Shown here: positions 6,310 through 12,653 of the stretch, in pieces
How positions within the stretch are numbered: position 1 is the stretch's first letter
How the letters are laid out: each line of letters begins with the position of its first letter
Assembly: GCA_044222045.1 (NCBI GenBank)
Contig: JBGAOB010000165.1
Coordinates: forward strand, 1-12,653
Source of the DNA: JBGAMH01 sp044222045
GTDB taxonomy: Bacteria > Eisenbacteria > RBG-16-71-46
Length of the DNA stretch: 12,653 nucleotides
Reading direction: 5' to 3'
Made by a program: the position numbers and the translations under genes
The notes under the pieces: generated by a model
What the model was told of the DNA's origin: nothing
Database searches by the model: none
Seen by the model: the letters and a program-made list of their open reading frames with translations, nothing else

Positions 6310-7640
6310 ACCCGACTCCAGCCACGCTGGAACCCACGCCCCACGTGAGCACGCCCTCGGGCGAGCGCTACGAGGGCATCGTGGACCTGGCGGCCGTCCG
6401 GGCGGCGCACATCCCGTTCTACACGGAACGCGAGGCCGTGACGGCCGACGGCAACACCGCCGCCGCACTCGCCACGCTGCAGATGTGGCGCGCGCTCATC
6501 TACCCCGGCTTCCCGATCACGCCGTCCACCAAGTGGATCGAGACCGTGGCGGCCAAGGTCGGCGCGCAGAAGGGCACGCCGAAGCGCGTGAAGCTGCTCG
6601 AAGCCGAGCACGCCGTGGCCGACTACATGGTCGGCGCCGGCGCGGCCTGCCGCGACCTGATCGTGGCCACGGCCACCAGCTCGGTGGGCCTGGATCACAT
6701 GACCGAGACCACGCGCTCGCTGGGCGCGAGCGGCCTCGGCAACGTGATGATCATCGACGTGTACCGCGCGACGGCGAACTTCCCGCTGTGCATCGAGGGC
6801 GATCCTTCGGACGCGCTCGCGCACCGCGACGACGGCTTCATCCAGATCTGCTGCCGCGGCAAGCAGCAGATCTACGACACCGTGGTCCAGGCGCCGTGCC
6901 TCGGCATGCATCCCGACGTGCTCACGCCGACGATGCCGGGCTACTACGGCATCAAGGACAGTCACCGCAACGCCCGCTTCACCGTCGAAGCCGACACGGC
7001 CGTGCACGCGTTCCAGGACAAGTGGATCACCGACTGCCCGCTGCCCGGGCTCATCAACGGTGACACCGCGTTCGGAAACTGCGTCACGTCGCGCCACTTC
7101 CAGGGCTTCAAGGTGGGGCAGAAGCGCCGCATCGAGAAGGTGCTCGAACTGTTGCCGCGCGTGGGCGCCGACTTCGAGGCGACGTTCGGCCGTCCGGGCC
7201 TGTCGTTCTTCGACGAAGTGGGCTGGCCCGCCGACGGGCAGGTCGACATCGCCGTGGTCGGCATGGGTCCCGACTTCGGCACGTTCGAGTCCGTGCGCGA
7301 GGCGTGGGCGAAGCAGGCCGGCCTCAAGGTGGCCGGTATCGCGATGCGCCTGATCAACCCGTTCCCGCGCGACGCCGTCCGCGAGCGGCTGAAGAACGCC
7401 CGGCTCGTGATGGTGGTGAACCAGGCGCACCACTCCGGCCGCGGGCATCTCACGCTCGACGTCGCCGACGCGCTCTCCGACCTGGAGAAGGCGCCGCGCA
7501 CGTTCAGCGCGTTCTGCGGCATGGGTGGCGCCGACGTGTCCGAGGGTACGTGGGAGGCCATGCTGGGCGAGGCGCGCGACGCCATCGACCGCAAGCCGTC
7601 CCAGTCGTACATGGTCTTCCACGAAGGAGCGCGGCTATGA
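6306..7640 (+). CDS. 2-oxoacid (probably pyruvate):ferredoxin oxidoreductase alpha subunit
   Basis: Alpha subunit of a CoA-dependent 2-oxoacid:ferredoxin oxidoreductase (2-oxoacid + CoA + oxidised ferredoxin to acyl-CoA + CO2 + reduced ferredoxin). The product is 444 aa. The N-terminal pyrimidine-binding domain shows YPGFPITPSTKWIE (family GYPITPSS), EAEHAVADYMVGAGAA, TATSSVGLDHMTE and YRATANFPLCIEGDPSD followed by HRDDGFIQ. The C-terminal domain II shows DIAVVGMGPDFGTFESVREA and LINPFPRDAVRERL. The start is GTG at 6306 with AGGAGG 8 nt upstream, overlapping the gamma-delta stop by 4 nt; the stop overlaps the beta ATG. An N-terminal extension of about 45 residues precedes the domain. The sequence is divergent from well-known pyruvate enzymes, so the substrate (pyruvate or a branched-chain or other 2-oxoacid) cannot be fixed from motifs. 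Confidence 0.88.
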   Translation: MNPTPATLEPTPHVSTPSGERYEGIVDLAAVRAAHIPFYTEREAVTADGNTAAALATLQMWRALIYPGFPITPSTKWIETVAAKVGAQKGTPKRVKLLEAEHAVADYMVGAGAACRDLIVATATSSVGLDHMTETTRSLGASGLGNVMIIDVYRATANFPLCIEGDPSDALAHRDDGFIQICCRGKQQIYDTVVQAPCLGMHPDVLTPTMPGYYGIKDSHRNARFTVEADTAVHAFQDKWITDCPLPGLINGDTAFGNCVTSRHFQGFKVGQKRRIEKVLELLPRVGADFEATFGRPGLSFFDEVGWPADGQVDIAVVGMGPDFGTFESVREAWAKQAGLKVAGIAMRLINPFPRDAVRERLKNARLVMVVNQAHHSGRGHLTLDVADALSDLEKAPRTFSAFCGMGGADVSEGTWEAMLGEARDAIDRKPSQSYMVFHEGARL

Positions 7641-8660
7641 GCAGCATCAAGGACATCGCCACCCGCGACAGCTGCTTCCGGGCCGGTTCCACGCTGTGCC
7701 CCGGCTGCATGGAGTCGGTGGCGTTCCAGAACGTCGGCCGCGTCACGGACAACGGGGTGAAGACGATCTTCACCATCGGCACCTCGTGCGCCGAGGTCTC
7801 CACGCTCGCGTTCCCGAACGTGGTGGCCTGGGGCCGCGGCGACGAGCCGTCGGACGCCTTCGGCAAGAGCTTCTCGATCCTGCACAACGTGTTCGAGTCG
7901 GCGCCCACGCTCGCGGAAGCGACGCGTGACGTGGCCGACGCGCTCACGGACTGCGGCGCGCTCGACCGTCCCGAAGCGCCCGGTGCAGGTGCTGGCCGCC
8001 AGCGGCGACGGCGGAGCGCTGTCGATCGGACTGCGCAGCCTGCTGCACACGATCCACCGGCGGGCGCGCATCACCATGATCGTGCTCGTCAACGAGATCT
8101 TCGCGAACACGGGTTTCCAGTACAGCCCGGCCACCATGCCGTTCGCCGACACCAGCACCACGCCGGCCGAAGGCACCGCGGGCAACATGAACCCGCCGCT
8201 CGACTACCTGCACCTGGCCATCGCGGCGGGGGCGGGCCTCGTCGCGCAGCTCTCGCCCGCGCACGGCAAGCTGTTCGTGAGCACGATCGAGAAGTCGCTG
8301 AACGCCGAGGGCACGGCGGTGATCTTCGTGCCGGCCCCGTGCATCAGCGGCTGGAAGTTCGAGGACGGTCAGACCGTCGAGCTCGCTCTGCTCGGCGCCC
8401 GCTGCGGCGTGTTCCCGGCGTTCGTGTGGGAGCGGGGCAAGGGCGGCTCGGTGAAGGACTGCGCCCGCGCCGCGGACGATCGCCCGCCGGTCGAGGACTT
8501 CCTCGGCATGCAGCGTCGCTTCGCGCACCTGGTGCAGAAGGACAAGGAGACCGGCCGCATCGTGCCGCGTCCCGGCCGCGAGGAAGACATGGTGCGGCTG
8601 AAGGCGTGGGTGCAGGACAACGTCGACCGTCTGTACGGACTGGCCGACCTGAAGCGCTGA
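7637..8660 (+). CDS. 2-oxoacid:ferredoxin oxidoreductase beta subunit, TPP-binding (one frameshift)
   Basis: TPP-binding beta subunit, about 340 aa after correction. The first frame (7637 to about 7980) has the [4Fe-4S]-binding CPGC (C21, C24) and a further Cys in GTSCAEVSTLAFPNVVAWG (C51). The second frame (from about 7980 to the stop at 8658-8660) has the TPP motif: ASGDGGALSIGLRSL, then VNEIFANTGFQYSPAT about 25 residues later. Removing one C from the CCC run at 7979-7981 joins the frames exactly (GAA GCG CCG GTG CAG), so a single-base insertion explains the break. The usual DN-x3-Y-x-x-TGGQ reads VNEIFANTGFQ here: Asn and the TG/Q are kept, Asp and Tyr are not. ATG at 7637 overlaps the alpha stop (ATGA) and has AAGGAG 7 nt upstream. 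The gene ends the operon, before the hairpin at 8703-8735. Confidence 0.87.
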
Positions 8661-8702
8661 ACACCGCGATCACGGCGGCGCACCGCGATGGGTGCGTCGT
8701 GA

Positions 8703-8735
8703 GAACGCCCGGCTGCCACGAGCGGCCGGGCGTTC
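8703..8735 (+). terminator. Hairpin terminator after the oxidoreductase beta subunit
   Basis: GAACGCCCGGC (8703-8713) pairs perfectly with GCCGGGCGTTC (8725-8735), and three more inner pairs (one T-G) leave a 5-base loop. It lies 43 nt after the beta stop and 76 nt before the end of the converging hydroxylase gene, so it may act in both directions. There is no T-tract, as is common in very GC-rich genomes. Confidence 0.65.
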
Positions 8736-8810
8736 GTGTACGCGGGAGCGGCCGCCCTGCGAACGCGCGGGAGCTCGATGCCCCCGGGCGGGCGGGCGGT
8801 CGCTCGCCGA

Positions 8811-9473
8811 TCAGCCGACGGTTTCGTGCTCGCGTGTCCGCGCTTCCACCACGCCCTGCTCGCGCAGCTTGCGTCCCCACGCGCTGTGCTGGCGCGCCAC
8901 GCGTTTCGCGGCCTCGGTGGTGCGCTGCGGCGGCAGCGGGTCCACCCGGATCAGCGTGCCGAACCACAGGTCCGCGAGCGGCAGCACCACGTTGAAGTTG
9001 GTGCCCATGTGCACGTGGTGCAGCCGGTGGTGGTGTTCCAGGAAGCGGAACACCCGTGAGCGTTCGATCCACGGGATGCCCGGCTTGTGCATCAGGTAGT
9101 GGAAGCCCTCGTAGGCGAGGTAGTAGCAGAAGATCAGGCCGCCCATGCCGGCGAGGAACGCCGACGACGGCAGCGACACGCCGGCGCGCGCGAGCCCCCA
9201 CGCGAGCGCGGCCCACGGCGCCAGGTTGATCGCCACCAGCACGGGCCCGGCCCACCACTGGAACGTGAGCGCCTCTTCCTGTTCCGGCTCGGTGACGAGG
9301 AACGTGTCGTCGTGCTTGCAGAGCTGGTGGTGCACCAGCGTGTGCGCCGTGAACATGTGCGGGGGCAGCCACGGGCGGTGCAGCCAGTAGCGGTGGTACA
9401 CCCACTCGAAGCAGGTGGCCTGGAGGATGCCGGTGAGGACTCCGGCGACGGAGGCGAGGGCAGGCGCGAGCAG
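8811..9473 (-). CDS. Fatty acid hydroxylase / sterol desaturase family membrane protein
   Basis: Membrane-bound diiron oxygenase family, which uses O2 to hydroxylate or desaturate lipid substrates. The histidine boxes are present: HRYWLH (H-x4-H), HTLVHH, GFHYLMH, and FLEHHHRLHHVHMGTNFN followed by PLADLWFGT, the typical closing motif. Hydrophobic segments lie between the boxes. The only ATG/GTG start in this frame is GTG at 9401, but that would remove the preceding hydrophobic helix (APALASVAGVLTGILQA) and leave only three residues before the first His box. No ATG, GTG or TTG occurs in frame between there and the upstream TAG near 9584. A CTG at 9473 has GGAG 6 nt upstream and includes the whole helix, giving 220 aa; a frameshift in the 5' end is the alternative. 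The substrate is unknown. Carotenoid or hopanoid-related roles would be guesses. Confidence 0.8.
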   Translation of the reverse strand: MLAPALASVAGVLTGILQATCFEWVYHRYWLHRPWLPPHMFTAHTLVHHQLCKHDDTFLVTEPEQEEALTFQWWAGPVLVAINLAPWAALAWGLARAGVSLPSSAFLAGMGGLIFCYYLAYEGFHYLMHKPGIPWIERSRVFRFLEHHHRLHHVHMGTNFNVVLPLADLWFGTLIRVDPLPPQRTTEAAKRVARQHSAWGRKLREQGVVEARTREHETVG

Positions 9474-9643
9474 GGAAGTCTCCGCGACCGGTGCACGGGC
9501 ACGGACGGCGGTCCGCGGGCACCGGGGCGCGGAATCGCCGGTCGCGTCGCACGGCGGCCCGGTGCGCTCGCGAGGCGGGAAAAGCTACACGAGGGCGCAC
9601 CCCGTGCGGCAGGGGTTTTCGCCCCGATCGGACGAGCGCGGTG

Positions 9644-10712
9644 TCAGGGTTTCGCGCGCAGGTACTGCGGCGGCCACGGCACGTCCACGCCCAGTTCTCG
9701 CGCCGCGTGCAACGGCCAGTGCGGATCGCGCAGTTCCTCGCGCGCCAGCAGCACCACGTCGGCGCGACCCTCGCGCAGGATCGCGTCGGCCTGCTTCGCG
9801 CCGGTGATCAGCCCCACGGCGCCGGTCGCGACGCCCGCTTCGCGGCGGATCCGCTCCGCGAACGGCACCTGGTAGCCCGGGCTCAGCGTGATCTTCTGAT
9901 GTGCGACCGCGCCGCCGCTCGAGCAGTCCACCAGGTCGGCGCCGACCTCGCGCAGCCGTTTCGACAACGCCACCGCCTGTTCCAGGTCCCAGCCGCCCTC
10001 GGCCCAGTCGCTGGCGGAGATGCGCACCCACACGGGGAGTTCCGCCGGCCACGCCGCGCGCACCGTGCGCGTCACCTCGATCGCCAGGCGCATGCGGTTC
10101 TCGAGCGAGCCGCCCCAGCGGTCGGTGCGCGCGTTCGCGAGCGGCGAGCAGAACTCGTGCAGCAGGTAGCCGTGCGCCGCGTGCACTTCGGCGATGCGGA
10201 ATCCCGCCGCGAGCGCGCGCCGCGCGCGGCGCCGAACACTTCGATCACGCGGGCGATGTCCGCGTCGCTCATCGCCGCGGGCGTTCCAGCCGTCGGCGAA
10301 CGCGATCGCCGACGGGCCCACCGCGGCCAGCCGCCGGCGTCGGGTCGAAGCAGGCGACCGCCGTCCACCCGGGCCGGGCCGTGGACGCCTTGCGGCCCGC
10401 GTGCGCGAGCTGGATCGCACTCACCGCGTCCTGCGATTCCACGAAGCTGGCGACGCGCGCCAGCGGCTCGACGTGCGCGTCGGACCTGGTATGTCCGCGG
10501 GCGTGATGCGTCCTCGGGCACGACGGCCGTGGCTTCCTGCATCACCGCGCCCGCGCCGCCCACCGCGCGTGCGCGGGTGCACGAGGTGCCAGTCGTTCGC
10601 GAACCCGTCGGTCGCGGAGTACTGGCGCATGGGAGCTGACGATGCGGTGCGGGTGTCGCGGAGAGCGCTGGACCAGCGGCTCGAACAGCGAGGCGGAATC
10701 GGGAAGCGACAT
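9644..10712 (-). CDS. namA: NADPH dehydrogenase / ene-reductase of the YqjM (NamA) family, N-terminal half frame-broken
   Basis: Old yellow enzyme of the YqjM class, an FMN-dependent reductase of activated C=C bonds using NAD(P)H. The C-terminal half (9644 to about 10220) is one clean frame: FRIAEVHAAHGYLLHEF with the two catalytic His of HAAH, NARTDRWGGSLENRMRLA, PVWVRISASDWAEGGWDL, DCSSGGAVAHQKI, GYQVPFAERIRREAGVATG and DPHWPLHAARELG. The N-terminal half must be read in alternating frames, all in family order: SLFEPLVQRS, HRIVSS, MRQYSATDGFANDWHLVH, AVGGAGAVMQEATAVVPED, GRITPADI, SDAHVEPLARVASFV, AIQLAHAGRKAST and GPSAIAFADGW. About six single-base corrections give around 355 aa, the normal length. 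Start ATG at 10712 fits the family N-terminus. The usual PMCQYSA reads MRQYSA, with Arg at the redox-sensing Cys, but this is beside a frame break. Confidence 0.85.
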
Positions 10713-10834
10713 GGCTCTCGTGGGAGGAAGGGGCGGACCGACGGCACCATGGCGCTGCTGGGCTGGCGCGAGGCAAGTCGGCAAGGGCAGTCAGCACCGG
10801 CCGGCGACCGGGTCCGCGCGGAACCGGCACGCGA

Positions 10835-10869
10835 AGGGCCCGCGATCGCGACCGGCGACCGCGGGCCCT
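10835..10869 (-). terminator. Hairpin terminator after the acyl-CoA synthetase gene
   Basis: AGGGCCCGCG (10835-10844) pairs perfectly with CGCGGGCCCT (10860-10869). After one A/C mismatch, four inner pairs (TCGC/GCGA) continue the stem to a 5-base loop. It lies 14 nt beyond the stop of the minus-strand synthetase gene and upstream of the ene-reductase start. No clear T-tract follows. Confidence 0.65.
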
Positions 10870-10883
10870 CGTCGTTCCGGTGG

Positions 10884-12653
10884 TCAGTGCCCGGCGCCGC
10901 ACGCCACGCACCAGCGCGCGAACGCGTGCAGCGCGCGATCGGCGGTGCGGAACACGGGCACGCCGCCCGCTTCCAGCGCGTCGGCGAACGCGTCGTACAG
11001 CGCGCCCGCGTCCACCACCACGACGAACGGCTTCGTGAGCGTGCGGCGCAGGCGGATCAGCCGGCCGGCGATGCCCCCGTCGCGCGCCAGGTCCTCGCCG
11101 TGTCCCGGCCCGGCGGGCAGCGTCTGCAGCGCCTGCGTGAGCGGCACGCAGCCGAACACGCCGGCGTCCACGCCCGGATCGGCGAGCATGGCCGCGAACA
11201 CCGCTTCGTTGTCCTCGTCGTTCATCAGCGGCGTCAGGTCCATCGGGTTGCGCGGCGCCACGATGTCGGCGAGCCGCGCGCGTTGCAGCACGTCGCCGAT
11301 CGCGGCGCGCGTGCCGTCGTTCCACTCGGCCAGCGTGAAAGGGCCGAGGTGGTCGGCGATCGCCACGGCCTCGAAGCCGGCGTTCGACAGCGCGCCCAGC
11401 CGCAGCCCCGTCGGGTGGAACGCGCGCAGGTGCACGAACAGCCGAACGAGGTCCTCGAACTCCTCGAGCGAGTCCGCCACCACCACGCCCGCCGACTCGG
11501 CGAGCGCGCGCGCCACCGCGAAGTCGCCGGCCACCGACGCCGTGTGGCTCGACGCGGCCGCCGCGCCCGCGGCGGTGCGGCCCGCCAGGTAGAGCACGAC
11601 CGGCCGGCCGCGCTGGGTGAGCGCCGATGCCGCGCGCACGAAGCGCTCGCCGTCACGCGGGCGGAAGCCCTCCAGGTAGACCGCGAACACCTCCACGCGC
11701 GAGTCGTCCGCGAGCGCTTCGAGGTAGTCGGCCACCGTCAGGTCCATCTGGTTGCCGATCGTGATCGTGTAGAGCGGCTGCAGCCCGGCGAGCTTGCTCG
11801 CCTTGGACACGGCGAACGCACCGCTGCCGGTGATCATCGCGAGCGGGCCCGGTGCGCCGGGCGGGCGCGGCAGCTTGGCGTCGGGAATGAACAGCGTGTC
11901 GTAGCGCCCCGGCCGCGAGCGCACGCCCAGGCAGTTGCCGCCGTTCACGACCGGCCCGCCCCACGCGGTCGCGCGCGAGCGCGCGAGGCTGTCGCGCATG
12001 CGCGCCACGAGCGGCGCGGCCTCTGGCTTCTCGTCGAGCCCGCCGGGGATCAGCACCACGCTCTCGGCCAGGTGGCGGTCGGCCACCTGCGCGAGCGCTT
12101 CGGCCGACTGCGCCGCCGAAACGCTGAGCACGAGCAGGTCGACGGGGGCGCGCAGCGCGTCGAGCGACGGCACGCACGCGCAGCCGTCGATCTGGTCGGC
12201 GCCCGGCTTGATCACCGTGACCGCGGCGGGATCGAAGCCCTCGCGCAACACGTTCTTCAGGATGATCCGGCCCGGGTTCAGCTTTTCCGAGACGCCCATC
12301 ACCGCGATCGAGGCCGGCTCCAGCAGTCGCTTCACGCGCGCGAGCGGGCGCGGAGCGGGCAGCGGCGCCGCGGCCGCGCCCAGCTGGCCGAGCGCGTCGA
12401 GCGCCACCAGCGCGCCGTCGCGGATCACCAGCGGATTCGCCTCGAACTCGGCGAGCCGCGTGCCGTCGGCGGCACGCGCGAGCGCGAGCATCGCGCGCAC
12501 GGCCGCGGCCAGCACGGCGCGCGGCAGCAACGGCGCCTGGCCGCGCTGCGGCTCGGTGGCCAGCTTCACCACCGCGAGCCGGGCGAGCGCGGCGTTGATC
12601 GACGCCGCGGTGGCGCTCGCGGGCGAGAACACCGCCACCGCCGTGCCGTCGCG
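10884..12653 (-). CDS. ADP-forming acyl-CoA (acetyl-CoA) synthetase, beta-alpha fusion, 5' end outside the window
   Basis: ADP-forming acyl-CoA synthetase, which converts acyl-CoA + ADP + Pi to acid + CoA + ATP by substrate-level phosphorylation. The frame is open to the window edge (12653), so the N-terminus is missing; 589 codons plus the stop are seen. Order: the end of an ATP-grasp (beta) domain with FEANPLVIRDGALVALDAL, a linker, the CoA-binding Rossmann domain starting LLEPASIAVMGVSEKLNPGR, the first ligase domain (GGPVVNGGNCLGVRSRPGR, MITGSGAFAVSKASKLAG, TITIGNQMDLTVADYLEAL), then GRTAAGAAAASSHTASVAGD, whose His matches the phosphorylated His of the family, and a last domain ending DAGALYDAFADALEAGGVPVFRTADRAL. 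Beta-before-alpha order is the reverse of the usual fused enzyme. Acetyl-CoA is the likely but unproven substrate; a related protein acetyltransferase (Pat-like) is unlikely as no GNAT domain is seen. Confidence 0.88.
   Translation of the reverse strand, partial: RDGTAVAVFSPASATAASINAALARLAVVKLATEPQRGQAPLLPRAVLAAAVRAMLALARAADGTRLAEFEANPLVIRDGALVALDALGQLGAAAAPLPAPRPLARVKRLLEPASIAVMGVSEKLNPGRIILKNVLREGFDPAAVTVIKPGADQIDGCACVPSLDALRAPVDLLVLSVSAAQSAEALAQVADRHLAESVVLIPGGLDEKPEAAPLVARMRDSLARSRATAWGGPVVNGGNCLGVRSRPGRYDTLFIPDAKLPRPPGAPGPLAMITGSGAFAVSKASKLAGLQPLYTITIGNQMDLTVADYLEALADDSRVEVFAVYLEGFRPRDGERFVRAASALTQRGRPVVLYLAGRTAAGAAAASSHTASVAGDFAVARALAESAGVVVADSLEEFEDLVRLFVHLRAFHPTGLRLGALSNAGFEAVAIADHLGPFTLAEWNDGTRAAIGDVLQRARLADIVAPRNPMDLTPLMNDEDNEAVFAAMLADPGVDAGVFGCVPLTQALQTLPAGPGHGEDLARDGGIAGRLIRLRRTLTKPFVVVVDAGALYDAFADALEAGGVPVFRTADRALHAFARWCVACGAGH

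Noticed and set aside
4660..6468. Long minus-strand open frame of about 600 codons across the intergenic region and the gamma-delta gene
   Set aside because: It is antisense to a gene with two clear ferredoxin motifs, is low in complexity (Arg/Ala/His-rich) and matches no family; it is a shadow frame caused by high GC content.
9399..9401. GTG as the start of the hydroxylase-like gene
   Set aside because: It would remove the transmembrane helix before the first His box; the coding pattern continues upstream.
9598..9626. Short stems (ACCCC/GGGGT and GGGG/CCCC) between the ene-reductase stop and the hydroxylase gene
   Set aside because: Only 4-5 bp and overlapping each other; too weak to call a terminator in GC-rich DNA.
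1..12653. tRNA, rRNA, CRISPR, insertion sequence or phage features
   Set aside because: None found by reading both strands: no repeat-spacer pattern, no transposase or integrase motifs and no tRNA-like cloverleaf.

Overview
The window is about 12.6 kb of very GC-rich bacterial DNA with strong G/C preference at third codon positions. It encodes ferredoxin-linked energy metabolism: an RNF complex cluster on the minus strand, a pyruvate/2-oxoacid:ferredoxin oxidoreductase cluster diverging from it on the plus strand, and a minus-strand group holding a fatty acid hydroxylase-like protein, a YqjM/NamA-type flavin oxidoreductase and an ADP-forming acyl-CoA synthetase. The gene content suggests an anaerobic or facultative bacterium. 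I cannot name a phylum from the sequence. No tRNA, rRNA, CRISPR array, transposase or integrase is visible.

Region 1 (1-4898, minus strand, read right to left): apbE, rnfC, rnfD, rnfG, rnfE, then the first 34 codons of an unrecognised membrane-anchored protein that runs off the window. rnfC/D, D/G and G/E overlap by exactly 4 nt and rnfE overlaps the next start by 8 nt, so this is one translationally coupled operon. apbE would supply the flavin transferase that attaches FMN to RnfD and RnfG. rnfA and rnfB are not in the window.

Region 2 (about 4899-5123) is the divergent intergenic region. It holds a 14-bp hairpin with one bulged base and, next to it, a sequence resembling a sigma-54 (-24/-12) promoter facing the oxidoreductase genes.

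Region 3 (5124-8660, plus strand): a small unrecognised Cys-containing ORF, a fused gamma-delta subunit with two [4Fe-4S] motifs, the alpha subunit and the TPP-binding beta subunit, followed by a strong hairpin at 8703-8735. The last two junctions are 4-nt overlaps.

Region 4 (8811-12653, minus strand): an ADP-forming acyl-CoA synthetase (5' end outside the window), a hairpin terminator, a YqjM-like ene-reductase and a histidine-rich fatty acid hydroxylase/sterol desaturase family protein.

The core can be read as one pathway. The oxidoreductase would oxidise a 2-oxoacid to acyl-CoA and reduce ferredoxin. RNF would oxidise the ferredoxin with NAD+ and pump ions. The synthetase would convert acyl-CoA to acid plus ATP. 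This linkage is inferred from gene neighbourhood and family knowledge.

Data quality matters here. apbE, the small ORF, the start of the gamma subunit, one point in beta and the N-terminal half of the ene-reductase are broken by many single-base frame changes, although family motifs persist in alternating frames. I read this as local sequencing or assembly error more than gene decay, but the sequence alone cannot prove it.
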